Shown here piece by piece: positions 16,776 through 25,272 of a stretch of 25,272 bases of DNA. The position numbers and the translations under genes were made by a program. The stretch's first letter is position 1. The number at the start of each line of letters is the position of its first letter. Source of the DNA: a virus; IMG/VR virus record IMGVR_UViG_3300028550_004367, positions 1-25,272 of that record, one strand, 5' to 3'. The notes under the pieces were generated by a model. It did not search any database and was not told the DNA's origin. It saw only the letters and a list, made by a program, of their open reading frames with translations.

Positions 16776-19700
16776 TTATACAGCATCAAAGGTTATAATT
16801 GTTGAATCATATGTTGCAAGATTAGAATCAAATGTAGTTGCTTGAGCAGCACCAACAAGTGAAATTTCACTTATAGGTAAAACAAGGCCACCATCTTCTG
16901 ATGCGACACCAAGTGACACATTTAAAGTGTTTTGTTGTAAAAATTCAAGTGTTCCTAATTCTAATAATAATTCATCACCAGCATTTGTTGACGAACCATC
17001 TGTGCCATTTAATAAAACAAAACCGCCTTCGTTGCCAGGAATCAAATTATAAATTGTGTTTGAAAATTGAATACGATCACCATCATCACGGCCGCCCGTA
17101 CTGTTAAGAATAATGTCATCCCCAACATCGATAACACCAGATTCAGTAATTAATGCCTCTCCAGCGTTAGTAGATGAACCATCTGTTCCGACTAGTGCTA
17201 ACCTTCCTGTTCCTGTTTCAAGTCCAACTGCATCAACACTACCATTTATTAAAACTTTATCTCCATCATTAGACTTGCCGGGATCTGTACCATCTAAAAG
17301 AATATTTTCTCCAATATCCAAAACAGCAGATGTGCCATTAAAAATAATATTTCCTGTTCCTGTTCCAGATTCTTGCCCAATGAAAACATTAGTTTCACGA
17401 TCATCTTGCAGTGATATTCTATTTACTGCTAATTCTGTGTGTATTCTAGCTTCTCTTGTGAATGGTACTATATTTCTATTGTTATAATTCTCTTCTGGAA
17501 TTTCACCTTGATTAGTATCACCCTCAAATTCAATCAAACTTCCTTCTGTAATTATTTTATTATTTTCACGAAGACCACTTTCGATAACAATATTAACACT
17601 GTTATCTCCGACTCCAATATTTTCTCCTAACAAATATCCGTTTGAATCTGTTTCAGTTTCTAGTTTAATAATATTAACATCTGAACCAGTAGTAAATGCA
17701 TTATTTTCTGAACCAGACTCAACTGTTATTCTACTAACTTCATTGTCTCTAAATCTACCTCTACCAGTATTTTCTAATAATATTTGATTACCGTTTTCTG
17801 ATATTATTACTTCATTTCTAACTTCATCTGCACCCAAGTCGAATAAAATAAAATCTTCTAAAGTTAATTCATCAAAAGATGAACTTTCTTCAAATATTAT
17901 ACCACCATCATTAGTATTTAACGTTCCAGCTGGTTCAATAAATCCAACAGTGTTAAGTCCAACAAGATCAGATATAGATATTGTAGAAATTTCATTAATT
18001 TTTACACTAGAATCAGTAGAGTTATCCCAATAATCTTCATAAACTATTCTATCTCCTGCTCCATGAGACGCAATATTAATACCATCCATCACCAAATTGT
18101 CTTCTAGATTAATAATAGGTGCTTTGTCTCTATTACCAACTTCTAATTGAATTCCTGGCCTATCAAAGAAAATTGAACCGGGTAAAATATTAGATAGGAG
18201 CGGTGCGCCATAAGATCTTTTTGCAGAAACAAGTTGTGGTTTAACACTAAGTTTGGTTACTTTTGAAACTGTTCTATTATGAATACTATTTTCACCAAGT
18301 GCTGTTTCTACAAGTAATCGACCGCCGCCGGAACCTTCTTCTAGATTAACAGAACCATCACCAGCATTACCAGAGTTTTCTATTGAAATATCAAGACCGC
18401 TTTCAAATTGTAAATTATCACCATCTGTTTCTTCTAGAAGTTTATCACCAATTGCTACACCGTTTTCTATGAGCAACCCATCAAACAAACTACTTTCACC
18501 ATCTGGAGAAAGTACGTCTTGACGCATTCCAAGATTATTTTGTACACTAAATACCAATCTAAACAGTGCAGCAACTCCATCGCCAATACCAACACCACTA
18601 ATTCCAATTGCAGCTGAAATTTGTGTTGCAATTGCAATTTTACCAAATGGTGCAAATCCTGCTGGATGGATTGAAGATTTCAATTCATTCATGTATTCAG
18701 AAATAGCTGCGTCAACTTTTACTTCATAAGAAAATTGTTGATAGAAACGAGAATCTTGAATGCGAATAATATCTTCGCTAAGAGTACTATCAATATTGAG
18801 ATATTTACCTACTCTGGTTGCAGTAGTTCCAAAAGTTACATTTGTAGTTCCTGTTCCTTGTGTAAGAACTGTTGCTGTTGCACCACCGGAATCTGTTATT
18901 GTGTCCCCAACAATATTAAAAACATTTGCACCAGGCTCTAGAATAACTTCATCGCCAGCATCTGCTCCAGTGCTATCTGTTCCATCTAAAGCAAGTTCAT
19001 CGCCAAGAATCTCATTTTCCATTATCAGTTGAGAATTAATATTAGCAGATAAAAAATCTGTACCGTCTAAAAGAATATTGTTGCCTATTTCATTCAGTAT
19101 TTTATTATCATCTTCTTGAACAATAAAACCGAAACCATCTGATTGGTCACCATCAAAAATAACTTGGTCATAAAGAATTTTACCAGTTGAAACAGTTGTT
19201 ACATCAGGAGAATCTTCTGTAATAATTGTTTCTAATGATTCACCAACAAGTCTAGGGTTTGGTGTATTAACATGTTTTATTGATTGTCCATAATCAGGAA
19301 ATATAAATTTATTCCCAGGTTCAATTTCTAATAATAGTTCACCACCAGCATGTGTAATGAATTTTTGTGACTCTTCTTCACTAATAATATTATCTTTTTC
19401 AACATCTAGATTGAATGTACGAATTATAAAACTATCACCAGCATTTGTTGACGAATCATCTGTGCCATTTAATATTATTTCATTACCTGTATCTACTTTG
19501 ATTAGGTAATTAAATAACCCACTATTTGGAGAATTTTCTAAAATAACTGCATCTGAATTATTAATTATTACTTTATCAGTAACAAAAGTATCATTAGATT
19601 GACTTATTAAAGAACCAGAATTTTGTTCGCCGAATACATTCAATCCTACAGTAGCATCTTCTAAAGATAAATCAGCTTCGTTTATTTTTCCATCTAATAA

Positions 19701-22358
19701 AAATCTACCGGCAACATCATTCCTTACAACTAAACTATCTTCTAATCCAATACCTACTTCAATCCTACCACCATCATCGTCTTCTAAACTAATCTGAAAA
19801 ACATTTGCATCAATAGCATCAGAAATGATTTGACCAACTTCATTTTCTAAATCAATACCTGTTTCTATTTGAGCAGAATTATTAATATTAAAACCAGAAC
19901 CCGCTTCATCAACACCTTCTAACTGAACACCATCATTATATGTGTCGGATTGTTCTAATTTTACTCTTTCTATTGGTGGAGAATCTATTACAAGTTCTTG
20001 TGTAGCAGGATTGTACGAAACAACTGAACCATTATCATTAGTAAAAGTATTTCCTATTCCAAATACACCACTAACATCTTTAAGAATAAGGTGCGTATTA
20101 ATAGTTGTATCTGGAGCAGTAGAATATTTAAATCCATTATCAATAACTTTGATTTCAATTATTTTACCAATATCAGTTGTATTTGAGATGAGGTTTGCAC
20201 TTAAACCGTTTTCTGTAGTAATTCTTGTTGTGGGCAATGAAGTATAACCACCACCAACATCACCAAGATGAACTTTAATAAGCTCACCTTGCTCAGAAGT
20301 TGTTAAAGTTTCTGTTTCTAAAACTATACCATCTGATAAATTACCATAACTATCTGTAATTAAATCTAAATCTTCTGATATAACCCTATCGCCTAAACCA
20401 TCACCAGTTGTTCCATCTTCTTGTCGTAATTGAAAACCATCATCAATAGTATCCCTTAGTGTTTGAAATAAATCATAATCATTACTGTCATAAGTTGACT
20501 TGGCATTATTTTGGTTATCACTTGGCATCCAAAAAATTATGTTTGGATATTCATCAAAAATATATGGATTGGATTTTACAATTGTTGTATTGGATTTTAC
20601 AAATATTGTACCATCAGTTCCACCCATATCAGATGTCGTGGTTAATTCTGCATCAGAAAAAGTAAATCCACTTGTAAGTTTTACATTTCCGAAAGTATAA
20701 CCAGTTCCAGAACTATGTATTGTAGTTTCAGTTGCAATGGTATTACCAAATGCAACAATTTTATTTTCTTTAACAACAATTCTTATAATTGCACCAGAAG
20801 ATGTGCCTTGATTGTTACCATCACCAAAAATCGCTGCATAGTAAGTTCCATTTGTGTAATCAGAACCAGAATTTGTAACAAGAACAGAAGCAATAGCACC
20901 ACCAGTACTAACTGAACTAATTTGTGATTTTAATTTGTCTGTAAATAATGGATAATAATATGATTTGCTATCACTAAATCTTCTGTCAATACCAAATACA
21001 GCATATGGTGCATATGCAGGCGTTGCTAGGCTAGTTCCATCCAACAAAACAGAAGGTGAAACAAGTTGTTGTTTTGTTCCATCTTCTAAAAGAAAATTTT
21101 CTGATGTAGTTGTTTCTTCGCTAGACAATCTACCACCAACAACAGATACAAATGCACGAGCAGAAGAAGTATTAGTATCAACAGATGCATTGGTAAATTT
21201 AATAGCATCACCAACTTTATATCCAGTACCACCACTTTCAACAAGAACTTCACTAATACTACCCGAAGATATTTCAGAAATTTCAGCACTAGCATTACCA
21301 TTGCCAGCTCTTGAATCTAAAGTTATAATTTCGCCTTTATCATAAAGCAAACCACCATCAACAACATCAATTTTTGTTACTATTCCTTGAATAGTAAATT
21401 GCATAGCTATGTCGGATGTTTCAGATATTCCAGTAAATAGTTCCGATATTGTAAATCCAGTACCCTTTATAGTATCTTCTCTAAGAGTAAATTCAACTAT
21501 ATTTTCAGTACCTTGTTGAAAACTATATTCAGAAATAATTTGAGCTGTTGTTCCAGAAGATGCTCCGATAATATTTTTACCAACCATATCAGCAGGAACA
21601 GCACCGGGCTTGTCAGAAGTACAACGAATAATAATTGGCACTGCCCAATTACCATCGCTTGATCTTATCATATATTTTTCAGGATAATCGATTGTCGCTT
21701 CTTGACCTAATAATATTCTGAAGAAAAGTTTGTGTCCTTCAGATGTTCCTTTGGCTGCATACAAATCTCTAATTTGTTTAATAAGATTTCTTTTTGAAAC
21801 ACCACTGGTAAGAGAAAACGGTATAGATTCCATAAAAGAATCTTTGAATGCAGAGAGAAAATGATCTACAGTATTATCAGGATTTGCATATTCAAAAAGT
21901 TGTTGTATATTTTGAACAGGGTTAGCACGATACTTAACTAGGGTACTAATTGCACCACTAGTTCCACCAGTAATTGTTTCGCCTTCTTTAAATCTTTGGT
22001 TTGCAGAAGTATAAAGAGTTTCATCATCATCTACTAATATTGTAGCAGTTGCTTTACTGATTCCACCAGTAATTGTTTCGCCTACTTGAAATTTGCCAGT
22101 GCTATCCTCAAAAACAATTTTATTTGATTCATTAGAATTGAATCTATCAGTACCATCTAATGTAATATAACTAGTTGATACTGTTTCAAGTAAAACTTGA
22201 TCTACAGTACCAGTTATAGTCATTTGGGCAGATTCAAGAAATTTATAATATTGTCTTAAAAATTGAACAAAGATTGGATGGTCTGCCTGAATATAATCAG
22301 GTACTTGACCATCAATTAATGGCGATATTTTAGTTATTAATGATGATTCTTGTCCCAT
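16776..22358 (-). CDS. Giant baseplate/tail structural protein in the gp7 (wedge initiator) position
   Basis: An 1860-residue protein between gp6 and gp8, where T4 has gp7 (about 1030 residues). The N-terminal part has DHPIFVQFLRQYYKFLES (26-43), then NLIKQIRDLYAAKGTSEGHK with LFFRILLGQE (191-220) and YPEKYMIRSSDGNW (225-238), a motif set I know from large marine phage baseplate proteins. QVGETITGGISKATATIL and related SGA repeats occur at 91-140 and 262-275. Residues 487-590 are a module shared with gp8. A conserved block lies at 1208-1245: QFSYEVKVDAAISEYMNELK then SSIHPAGFAPFG. From about 800 onward acidic beta repeats dominate, including [LI]L[DN]GTD-x-x-S-x-NAGD motifs (near 963, 1097, 1124, 1688, 1722, 1782). 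The ATG is 3 bases after the gp6 stop with only a weak ribosome binding site. The gp7 equivalence rests mainly on position. Confidence 0.85.
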   Translation of the reverse strand: MGQESSLITKISPLIDGQVPDYIQADHPIFVQFLRQYYKFLESAQMTITGTVDQVLLETVSTSYITLDGTDRFNSNESNKIVFEDSTGKFQVGETITGGISKATATILVDDDETLYTSANQRFKEGETITGGTSGAISTLVKYRANPVQNIQQLFEYANPDNTVDHFLSAFKDSFMESIPFSLTSGVSKRNLIKQIRDLYAAKGTSEGHKLFFRILLGQEATIDYPEKYMIRSSDGNWAVPIIIRCTSDKPGAVPADMVGKNIIGASSGTTAQIISEYSFQQGTENIVEFTLREDTIKGTGFTISELFTGISETSDIAMQFTIQGIVTKIDVVDGGLLYDKGEIITLDSRAGNGNASAEISEISSGSISEVLVESGGTGYKVGDAIKFTNASVDTNTSSARAFVSVVGGRLSSEETTTSENFLLEDGTKQQLVSPSVLLDGTSLATPAYAPYAVFGIDRRFSDSKSYYYPLFTDKLKSQISSVSTGGAIASVLVTNSGSDYTNGTYYAAIFGDGNNQGTSSGAIIRIVVKENKIVAFGNTIATETTIHSSGTGYTFGNVKLTSGFTFSDAELTTTSDMGGTDGTIFVKSNTTIVKSNPYIFDEYPNIIFWMPSDNQNNAKSTYDSNDYDLFQTLRDTIDDGFQLRQEDGTTGDGLGDRVISEDLDLITDSYGNLSDGIVLETETLTTSEQGELIKVHLGDVGGGYTSLPTTRITTENGLSANLISNTTDIGKIIEIKVIDNGFKYSTAPDTTINTHLILKDVSGVFGIGNTFTNDNGSVVSYNPATQELVIDSPPIERVKLEQSDTYNDGVQLEGVDEAGSGFNINNSAQIETGIDLENEVGQIISDAIDANVFQISLEDDDGGRIEVGIGLEDSLVVRNDVAGRFLLDGKINEADLSLEDATVGLNVFGEQNSGSLISQSNDTFVTDKVIINNSDAVILENSPNSGLFNYLIKVDTGNEIILNGTDDSSTNAGDSFIIRTFNLDVEKDNIISEEESQKFITHAGGELLLEIEPGNKFIFPDYGQSIKHVNTPNPRLVGESLETIITEDSPDVTTVSTGKILYDQVIFDGDQSDGFGFIVQEDDNKILNEIGNNILLDGTDFLSANINSQLIMENEILGDELALDGTDSTGADAGDEVILEPGANVFNIVGDTITDSGGATATVLTQGTGTTNVTFGTTATRVGKYLNIDSTLSEDIIRIQDSRFYQQFSYEVKVDAAISEYMNELKSSIHPAGFAPFGKIAIATQISAAIGISGVGIGDGVAALFRLVFSVQNNLGMRQDVLSPDGESSLFDGLLIENGVAIGDKLLEETDGDNLQFESGLDISIENSGNAGDGSVNLEEGSGGGRLLVETALGENSIHNRTVSKVTKLSVKPQLVSAKRSYGAPLLSNILPGSIFFDRPGIQLEVGNRDKAPIINLEDNLVMDGINIASHGAGDRIVYEDYWDNSTDSSVKINEISTISISDLVGLNTVGFIEPAGTLNTNDGGIIFEESSSFDELTLEDFILFDLGADEVRNEVIISENGNQILLENTGRGRFRDNEVSRITVESGSENNAFTTGSDVNIIKLETETDSNGYLLGENIGVGDNSVNIVIESGLRENNKIITEGSLIEFEGDTNQGEIPEENYNNRNIVPFTREARIHTELAVNRISLQDDRETNVFIGQESGTGTGNIIFNGTSAVLDIGENILLDGTDPGKSNDGDKVLINGSVDAVGLETGTGRLALVGTDGSSTNAGEALITESGVIDVGDDIILNSTGGRDDGDRIQFSNTIYNLIPGNEGGFVLLNGTDGSSTNAGDELLLELGTLEFLQQNTLNVSLGVASEDGGLVLPISEISLVGAAQATTFDSNLATYDSTIITFDAV
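16974..17014 (-). repeat. 41-base direct repeat, copy 1, in the giant gp7-position gene
   Basis: It matches 19434-19474 at 40 of 41 positions, exactly 2460 bases (820 codons) away and in the same frame. It encodes the LNGTD-x-SSTNAGD motif. A weaker relative sits near 17158-17195. Confidence 0.92.
19434..19474 (-). repeat. 41-base direct repeat, copy 2, in the giant gp7-position gene
   Basis: The partner of 16974-17014, with one base difference. Recombination between the copies would delete 820 codons without shifting the frame. Confidence 0.92.
20589..20900 (-). repeat. Copy B of module shared by gp8 and the gp7-position protein
   Basis: Encodes residues 487-590 of the 1860-residue protein: SDYTNGTYYAAIFGDG, NQGTSSGAIIRI, GTGYTFGNVKLTSGFTFSD and a GG turn. 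It aligns from end to end with gp8 residues about 195-300 at both protein and DNA level. Confidence 0.88.
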
Positions 22359-22361
22359 CTT

Positions 22362-24272
22362 TTAGTAACCCGACCCTGATGAACTTACAGAAGCAGATGG
22401 CGCACTATAAGTCGCTCCACCACTTTCACTACCCACAGCAATACTATCAATCTCGCCAGTTACGGTAGTGTTAATTAAATCAAGTTCTAAAATTTGATTT
22501 CTTAATGCTACAATATCTCTAGAATTAGGAACAACAATTACTCTTACAAGAGTAGAAGATTCACCATCAAAATTCGATATAGCTGTTACATTAATTTGGT
22601 CAATTTTTATTTGACCAGTGGCATAATTTATCGTGCCTATAATTGGGTTTGTATAAACTCTGTCTCCACCAGTAGAAATATAATATAATCTTATGTTTCC
22701 ATTACCGTCATCGTCAAGGAAATATTCCTCGGTTGCTCCACTAATATTAAAACCAGAAGATGACAAAACACCACCGAGTGCTTCATTATGACCACTATGA
22801 GGATTAAACAAAGCATTATTAAAAAATAGATTATAACTTGTAAGTGAATTCAAAGTAGGACTAAAATATTTTACCAATCTTGGAACAACAGAACTAGCAG
22901 TTATAGAATTATCTGTATTATCAATAGACCTCAACAGAAAAGAATTTCTCAATACTGCATTAAATTTTGTAAGTTCTGTTGTATTATAGGAAGTAAGTGT
23001 CGATGTAATTTCAGTAACCAAAGTATCTTTTGTTTTAGTTGTCAAATTAGAATCGAACTTAAAATTAACTGTGAGAAAAATATAGGTATAATCTGGATCA
23101 ACAATAACAGGAGTAATTGACGCAACTTTGAAAGGTTCTAAAGCATCAATCAATGAAACCTTTTCTTGCAAACTTAAATTAGTTCCCTGAGTATTACTTA
23201 CAGAGATAAACACTTTGCCATATTCTGGTGTGCTTACAACACCCAAAACAGGATCGAAAGAACCATTTTCTCCACCAAATACTTGAACATTGTCTGCATT
23301 AGGATGTAATTTTTTCACATAAACTTTATAATCATTTGTGGTAACACAACGACCCTGTGCAGCATAATCAAGAGGAGCAGATAATTTTATTGATTGAATA
23401 CTTTCTGCGAATGAACCGCCGTTTGCAGCTTCAATAGTGGTTGTGTCAATATTAGTAACAGTATTGATTGCACCTGAGGCAGTAAATGAAAATGCACCGT
23501 TTGCTTCACCAATATTTGTAACAACATAGTTAAGAATAACTATGTTGCCATCTGACAGCGCTTTACTTACAACACCATCACCAAAATAAACTTCGAAAAG
23601 TCCATCTTCTGATTCTTGCAAATAATATACAGCACTAGTTCCTGTCAGCTGTGTTATGTCAGTTGCTTTAGTATAAGCCACGGTAGTGCTATCAGTTGAA
23701 GAGTTTTGTACTTTGACTATTAATGTTGAAGTATCTGCCACATTACTTGTTAATATAAATCTTTGATCAACATTTGTGCTATCAACTGTATATCTTGTAT
23801 TGACATATGTTCCTTCATAAATTGGCACATCAGCAAATAAAAGACCAGAACCTGTTTGAGAAGCAGTAAAATCAGACACAGTTACAAATTGATAATTCAC
23901 ATTATCAATTCTGCTAGTAAATACTTGACCTGAATTCATAGTTGCTGTTGGTAAAGAAATATCATTCAGAAAAACATTGATTTTTGCTTTTGGTGCTCTA
24001 ACTGATCTAACTTCATAACCCAATGTTTTTGCATGAGACACAACACTAGACCGCAATGCAGCACTGTCAAGAAACATTTCATTTGCAAGCATATTTGCAT
24101 GAAAACTTAGATAATGAGTGTTATAGGATAGAACATCTAACAATGCACTCATGCCAGAACCTTCAAAATCATAATCAAGAAATTGATCTTGATTTTTTAG
24201 AAATGTTTTAAGATTTCCTTTAATCAAATCAAAATCAAGTTCTGAAATATCTAATTTTTGATTGTTTGCCAT
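22362..24272 (-). CDS. 6: Baseplate wedge protein gp6 (gpJ-like)
   Basis: A 636-residue protein, close to the 660 residues of T4 gp6. The N-terminus is diagnostic: LDISELDFDLIKGNLKTFLK (7-26), FLDYDFEGSGMSALLDVLSY (36-55), NTHYLSFHANMLANEMFLDS (56-75) and AALRSSVVSHAKTLGYEV (76-93). The middle GAPLDYAAQGR-like segment (SAPLDYAAQGRCVTTNDYKV) and VKKLHPNADNVQVFGGE are the usual baseplate J core. In T4, gp6 dimers form the ring that links neighbouring wedges of the baseplate. The C-terminus adds a glycine/serine-rich tail (SESGGATYSAPSASVSSSGS). The ATG overlaps the gp25 stop (TAATG), so the two are translationally coupled. There is no sign of truncation. Confidence 0.95.
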   Translation of the reverse strand: MANNQKLDISELDFDLIKGNLKTFLKNQDQFLDYDFEGSGMSALLDVLSYNTHYLSFHANMLANEMFLDSAALRSSVVSHAKTLGYEVRSVRAPKAKINVFLNDISLPTATMNSGQVFTSRIDNVNYQFVTVSDFTASQTGSGLLFADVPIYEGTYVNTRYTVDSTNVDQRFILTSNVADTSTLIVKVQNSSTDSTTVAYTKATDITQLTGTSAVYYLQESEDGLFEVYFGDGVVSKALSDGNIVILNYVVTNIGEANGAFSFTASGAINTVTNIDTTTIEAANGGSFAESIQSIKLSAPLDYAAQGRCVTTNDYKVYVKKLHPNADNVQVFGGENGSFDPVLGVVSTPEYGKVFISVSNTQGTNLSLQEKVSLIDALEPFKVASITPVIVDPDYTYIFLTVNFKFDSNLTTKTKDTLVTEITSTLTSYNTTELTKFNAVLRNSFLLRSIDNTDNSITASSVVPRLVKYFSPTLNSLTSYNLFFNNALFNPHSGHNEALGGVLSSSGFNISGATEEYFLDDDGNGNIRLYYISTGGDRVYTNPIIGTINYATGQIKIDQINVTAISNFDGESSTLVRVIVVPNSRDIVALRNQILELDLINTTVTGEIDSIAVGSESGGATYSAPSASVSSSGSGY

Positions 24273-24739
24273 TATCTCAACGCCTCCAAAAGTACGTCTA
24301 GTTGAATTATTTCCCCTGGCGCATTTACCACCTCAAATTCTATTGTTATATCATAAGCATTAGAATCCATATTATCAATAACATCAATATTAATCAATGA
24401 AGCTCTAGGTTCATAGTTAGTTATAACATCTTCAATAGATTGTGCTAATGCAATCGCCGTCAATGGACCAACAATTTCAAACAACAAACCTCTAACACCA
24501 GAACCTATTTCTGGATGAAAAGGTTTTTCATAAAAATCAGTTAAAACTAAATTTCGAACTGATCTTTTAATTGCTGTAATATTTGTAAGAACATTTACAT
24601 CATTGTCCTTAGATTTACGAGTAAAGAACAAATCAAGATCTCTATACTGCCTAACATTTAGAGTAGAATTGTTTTGTCTTTCTGCATCTCTAAGTGCTGT
24701 CAGTTCTTTAAAACTACCCGTTCTTTCTACTATGGCCAC
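24272..24739 (-). CDS. 25: Baseplate wedge protein gp25
   Basis: A 155-residue member of the GPW/gp25 family (T4 gp25 is 132 residues). The core has DFYEKPFHPEIGSGVRGLLF (68-87), AIALAQSIEDVITNYEPRAS (95-114) with the conserved EPR at 110-112, and a final strand IEFEVVNAPGEI with LDVLLEAL. In contractile tails this protein joins the baseplate wedge to the sheath end and helps start sheath polymerisation. The start is a GTG at 24739: a GGAG ribosome binding site stands 8 bases upstream, and a TATAAATA late box 23 bases upstream. It is followed immediately by gp6 (TAATG overlap). Confidence 0.95.
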   Translation of the reverse strand: MAIVERTGSFKELTALRDAERQNNSTLNVRQYRDLDLFFTRKSKDNDVNVLTNITAIKRSVRNLVLTDFYEKPFHPEIGSGVRGLLFEIVGPLTAIALAQSIEDVITNYEPRASLINIDVIDNMDSNAYDITIEFEVVNAPGEIIQLDVLLEALR

Positions 24740-24761
24740 TGAACACTCCGTTATTTTTAAT

Positions 24762-24769
24762 TATTTATA
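24762..24769 (-). promoter_or_regulatory. T4-type late promoter box TATAAATA before gp25
   Basis: An exact TATAAATA on the minus strand in the 68-base gap between the gp5-like gene and gp25, 23 bases before the GTG start. Same sequence and same spacing as the box at 16764-16771. It probably drives gp25, gp6 and the giant gene as one late unit. The gap shows no GC-rich hairpin or U-tract terminator. Confidence 0.78.
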
Positions 24770-24807
24770 AGGAATCATTCACTATAATTTTATAAAGAAA
24801 AATCATA

Positions 24808-25272
24808 TTAATTCAAATTAATTCTATTTGTTGATGTTGGAGAACCACCACCAGAATCAAGATCAAGTATAGTTCCTGCAACAATGTTGGTTTGTCCAAC
24901 AGAACGAATGTCAACTACACCAGCGGCCTTTAATGAAATAATTCCTGCTGCACTATCATTGGCACTAATGGATACATTTTTAATAGCGAACAACAAAACA
25001 TTACCTGTGGTTGATATAAGAGAAATATCTTCTACAACACCAAGTGAATCATTACCGTTGATTAATATTGTTCTATTCTTTTCTATTGTTGCATCATAAT
25101 TTCCAGTAATGCGAGATTTGTAATCTTCATTAATTTGTTCAGAATAATTTCCTCTGATTTCTACTTTATGATTACCACCAATACCTGCACCTATCTTTGT
25201 AAATTTATTTCCGTGAACTTTTTCATGATAATCACCTTCAACTTCTAAAACATAATCGCCTTTGACTAATTG
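24808..25272 (-). CDS. 5: gp5-like baseplate hub/spike protein, C-terminal part (cut by right edge)
   Basis: The frame is open from the right edge for 154 codons to a TAA at 24808, and the start lies outside the window. The visible part is a beta-helix built from short repeats such as GDYVLEVEGDYHEKVHGN, RGNYSEQINEDY and ITGNYDATIEKNRTILINGN, followed by VSISANDSAAGIISLKAAG and a terminal DLDSGGGSP. GNYxxxIxGN-type repeats are characteristic of the trimeric needle of T4 gp5 and of VgrG spikes. The adjacent gp25 and gp6 genes support gp5. Any OB-fold or lysozyme domain would lie outside the window, so whether lysozyme is present is unknown. Confidence 0.75.
   Translation of the reverse strand, partial: QLVKGDYVLEVEGDYHEKVHGNKFTKIGAGIGGNHKVEIRGNYSEQINEDYKSRITGNYDATIEKNRTILINGNDSLGVVEDISLISTTGNVLLFAIKNVSISANDSAAGIISLKAAGVVDIRSVGQTNIVAGTILDLDSGGGSPTSTNRINLN

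Noticed and set aside
24806-24823. Inverted repeat after the gp5-like stop (7-base AT arms)
   Set aside because: Pure A/T stem with a 2-base loop and no clean U-run; not a credible terminator.

Overview
The window is a dense, one-directional block of 18 genes, all on the minus strand (read from 25272 down to 1). It comes from a T4-like marine myovirus. The T4 baseplate homologues gp25, gp6 and gp8 are recognisable. A gp5-type hub/spike C-terminus lies at the right edge, and a DUF4815 baseplate/fibre protein and a peptidase-S74 tail fibre follow further on. The AT-rich base composition (by eye about one third G+C) and the shared marine-phage structural motifs suggest a phage of SAR11/Pelagibacter or of low-GC cyanobacteria such as Prochlorococcus. 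No photosynthesis or other host-diagnostic gene is present, so the host stays open.

Layout in transcription order: (1) 25272-22362, a C-terminal fragment of a gp5-like spike, then gp25 and gp6, preceded by a T4-type late promoter box TATAAATA. (2) 22358-16776, one 1860-residue structural gene in the gp7 position, with many internal repeats. (3) 16741-14298, a 307-residue repeat protein and gp8, each with a late-promoter-like box 21-23 bases before its start. (4) 14297-7669, a 1379-residue DUF4815 protein and an 813-residue partner that together look like two halves of one larger protein. (5) 7667-4118, a small coiled-coil protein, a 677-residue trimeric-type tail fibre (26 repeats of 17 residues plus an S74 chaperone domain), a 107-residue protein and a 314-residue structural protein. 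(6) 4090-1, a 159-residue unknown and then a tightly overlapping enzyme cassette: GT-A glycosyltransferase, class I methyltransferase, 2OG-Fe(II) hydroxylase, a 449-residue unknown, and a second glycosyltransferase cut by the left edge.

The first five blocks build the baseplate and host-adhesion apparatus. The last block carries enzymes that could decorate a glycan or protein, plausibly the fibres next door or the host surface. The genes are packed with overlaps of 1-13 bases or gaps under about 70 bases. There is no gene-free stretch over 300 bases, and I see no tRNA, CRISPR array, insertion sequence or convincing terminator. The most interesting signals are a roughly 105-residue module shared by gp8 and the gp7-position protein, the modular expansion of the fibre and gp7-position repeats, and the decoration-enzyme cassette.
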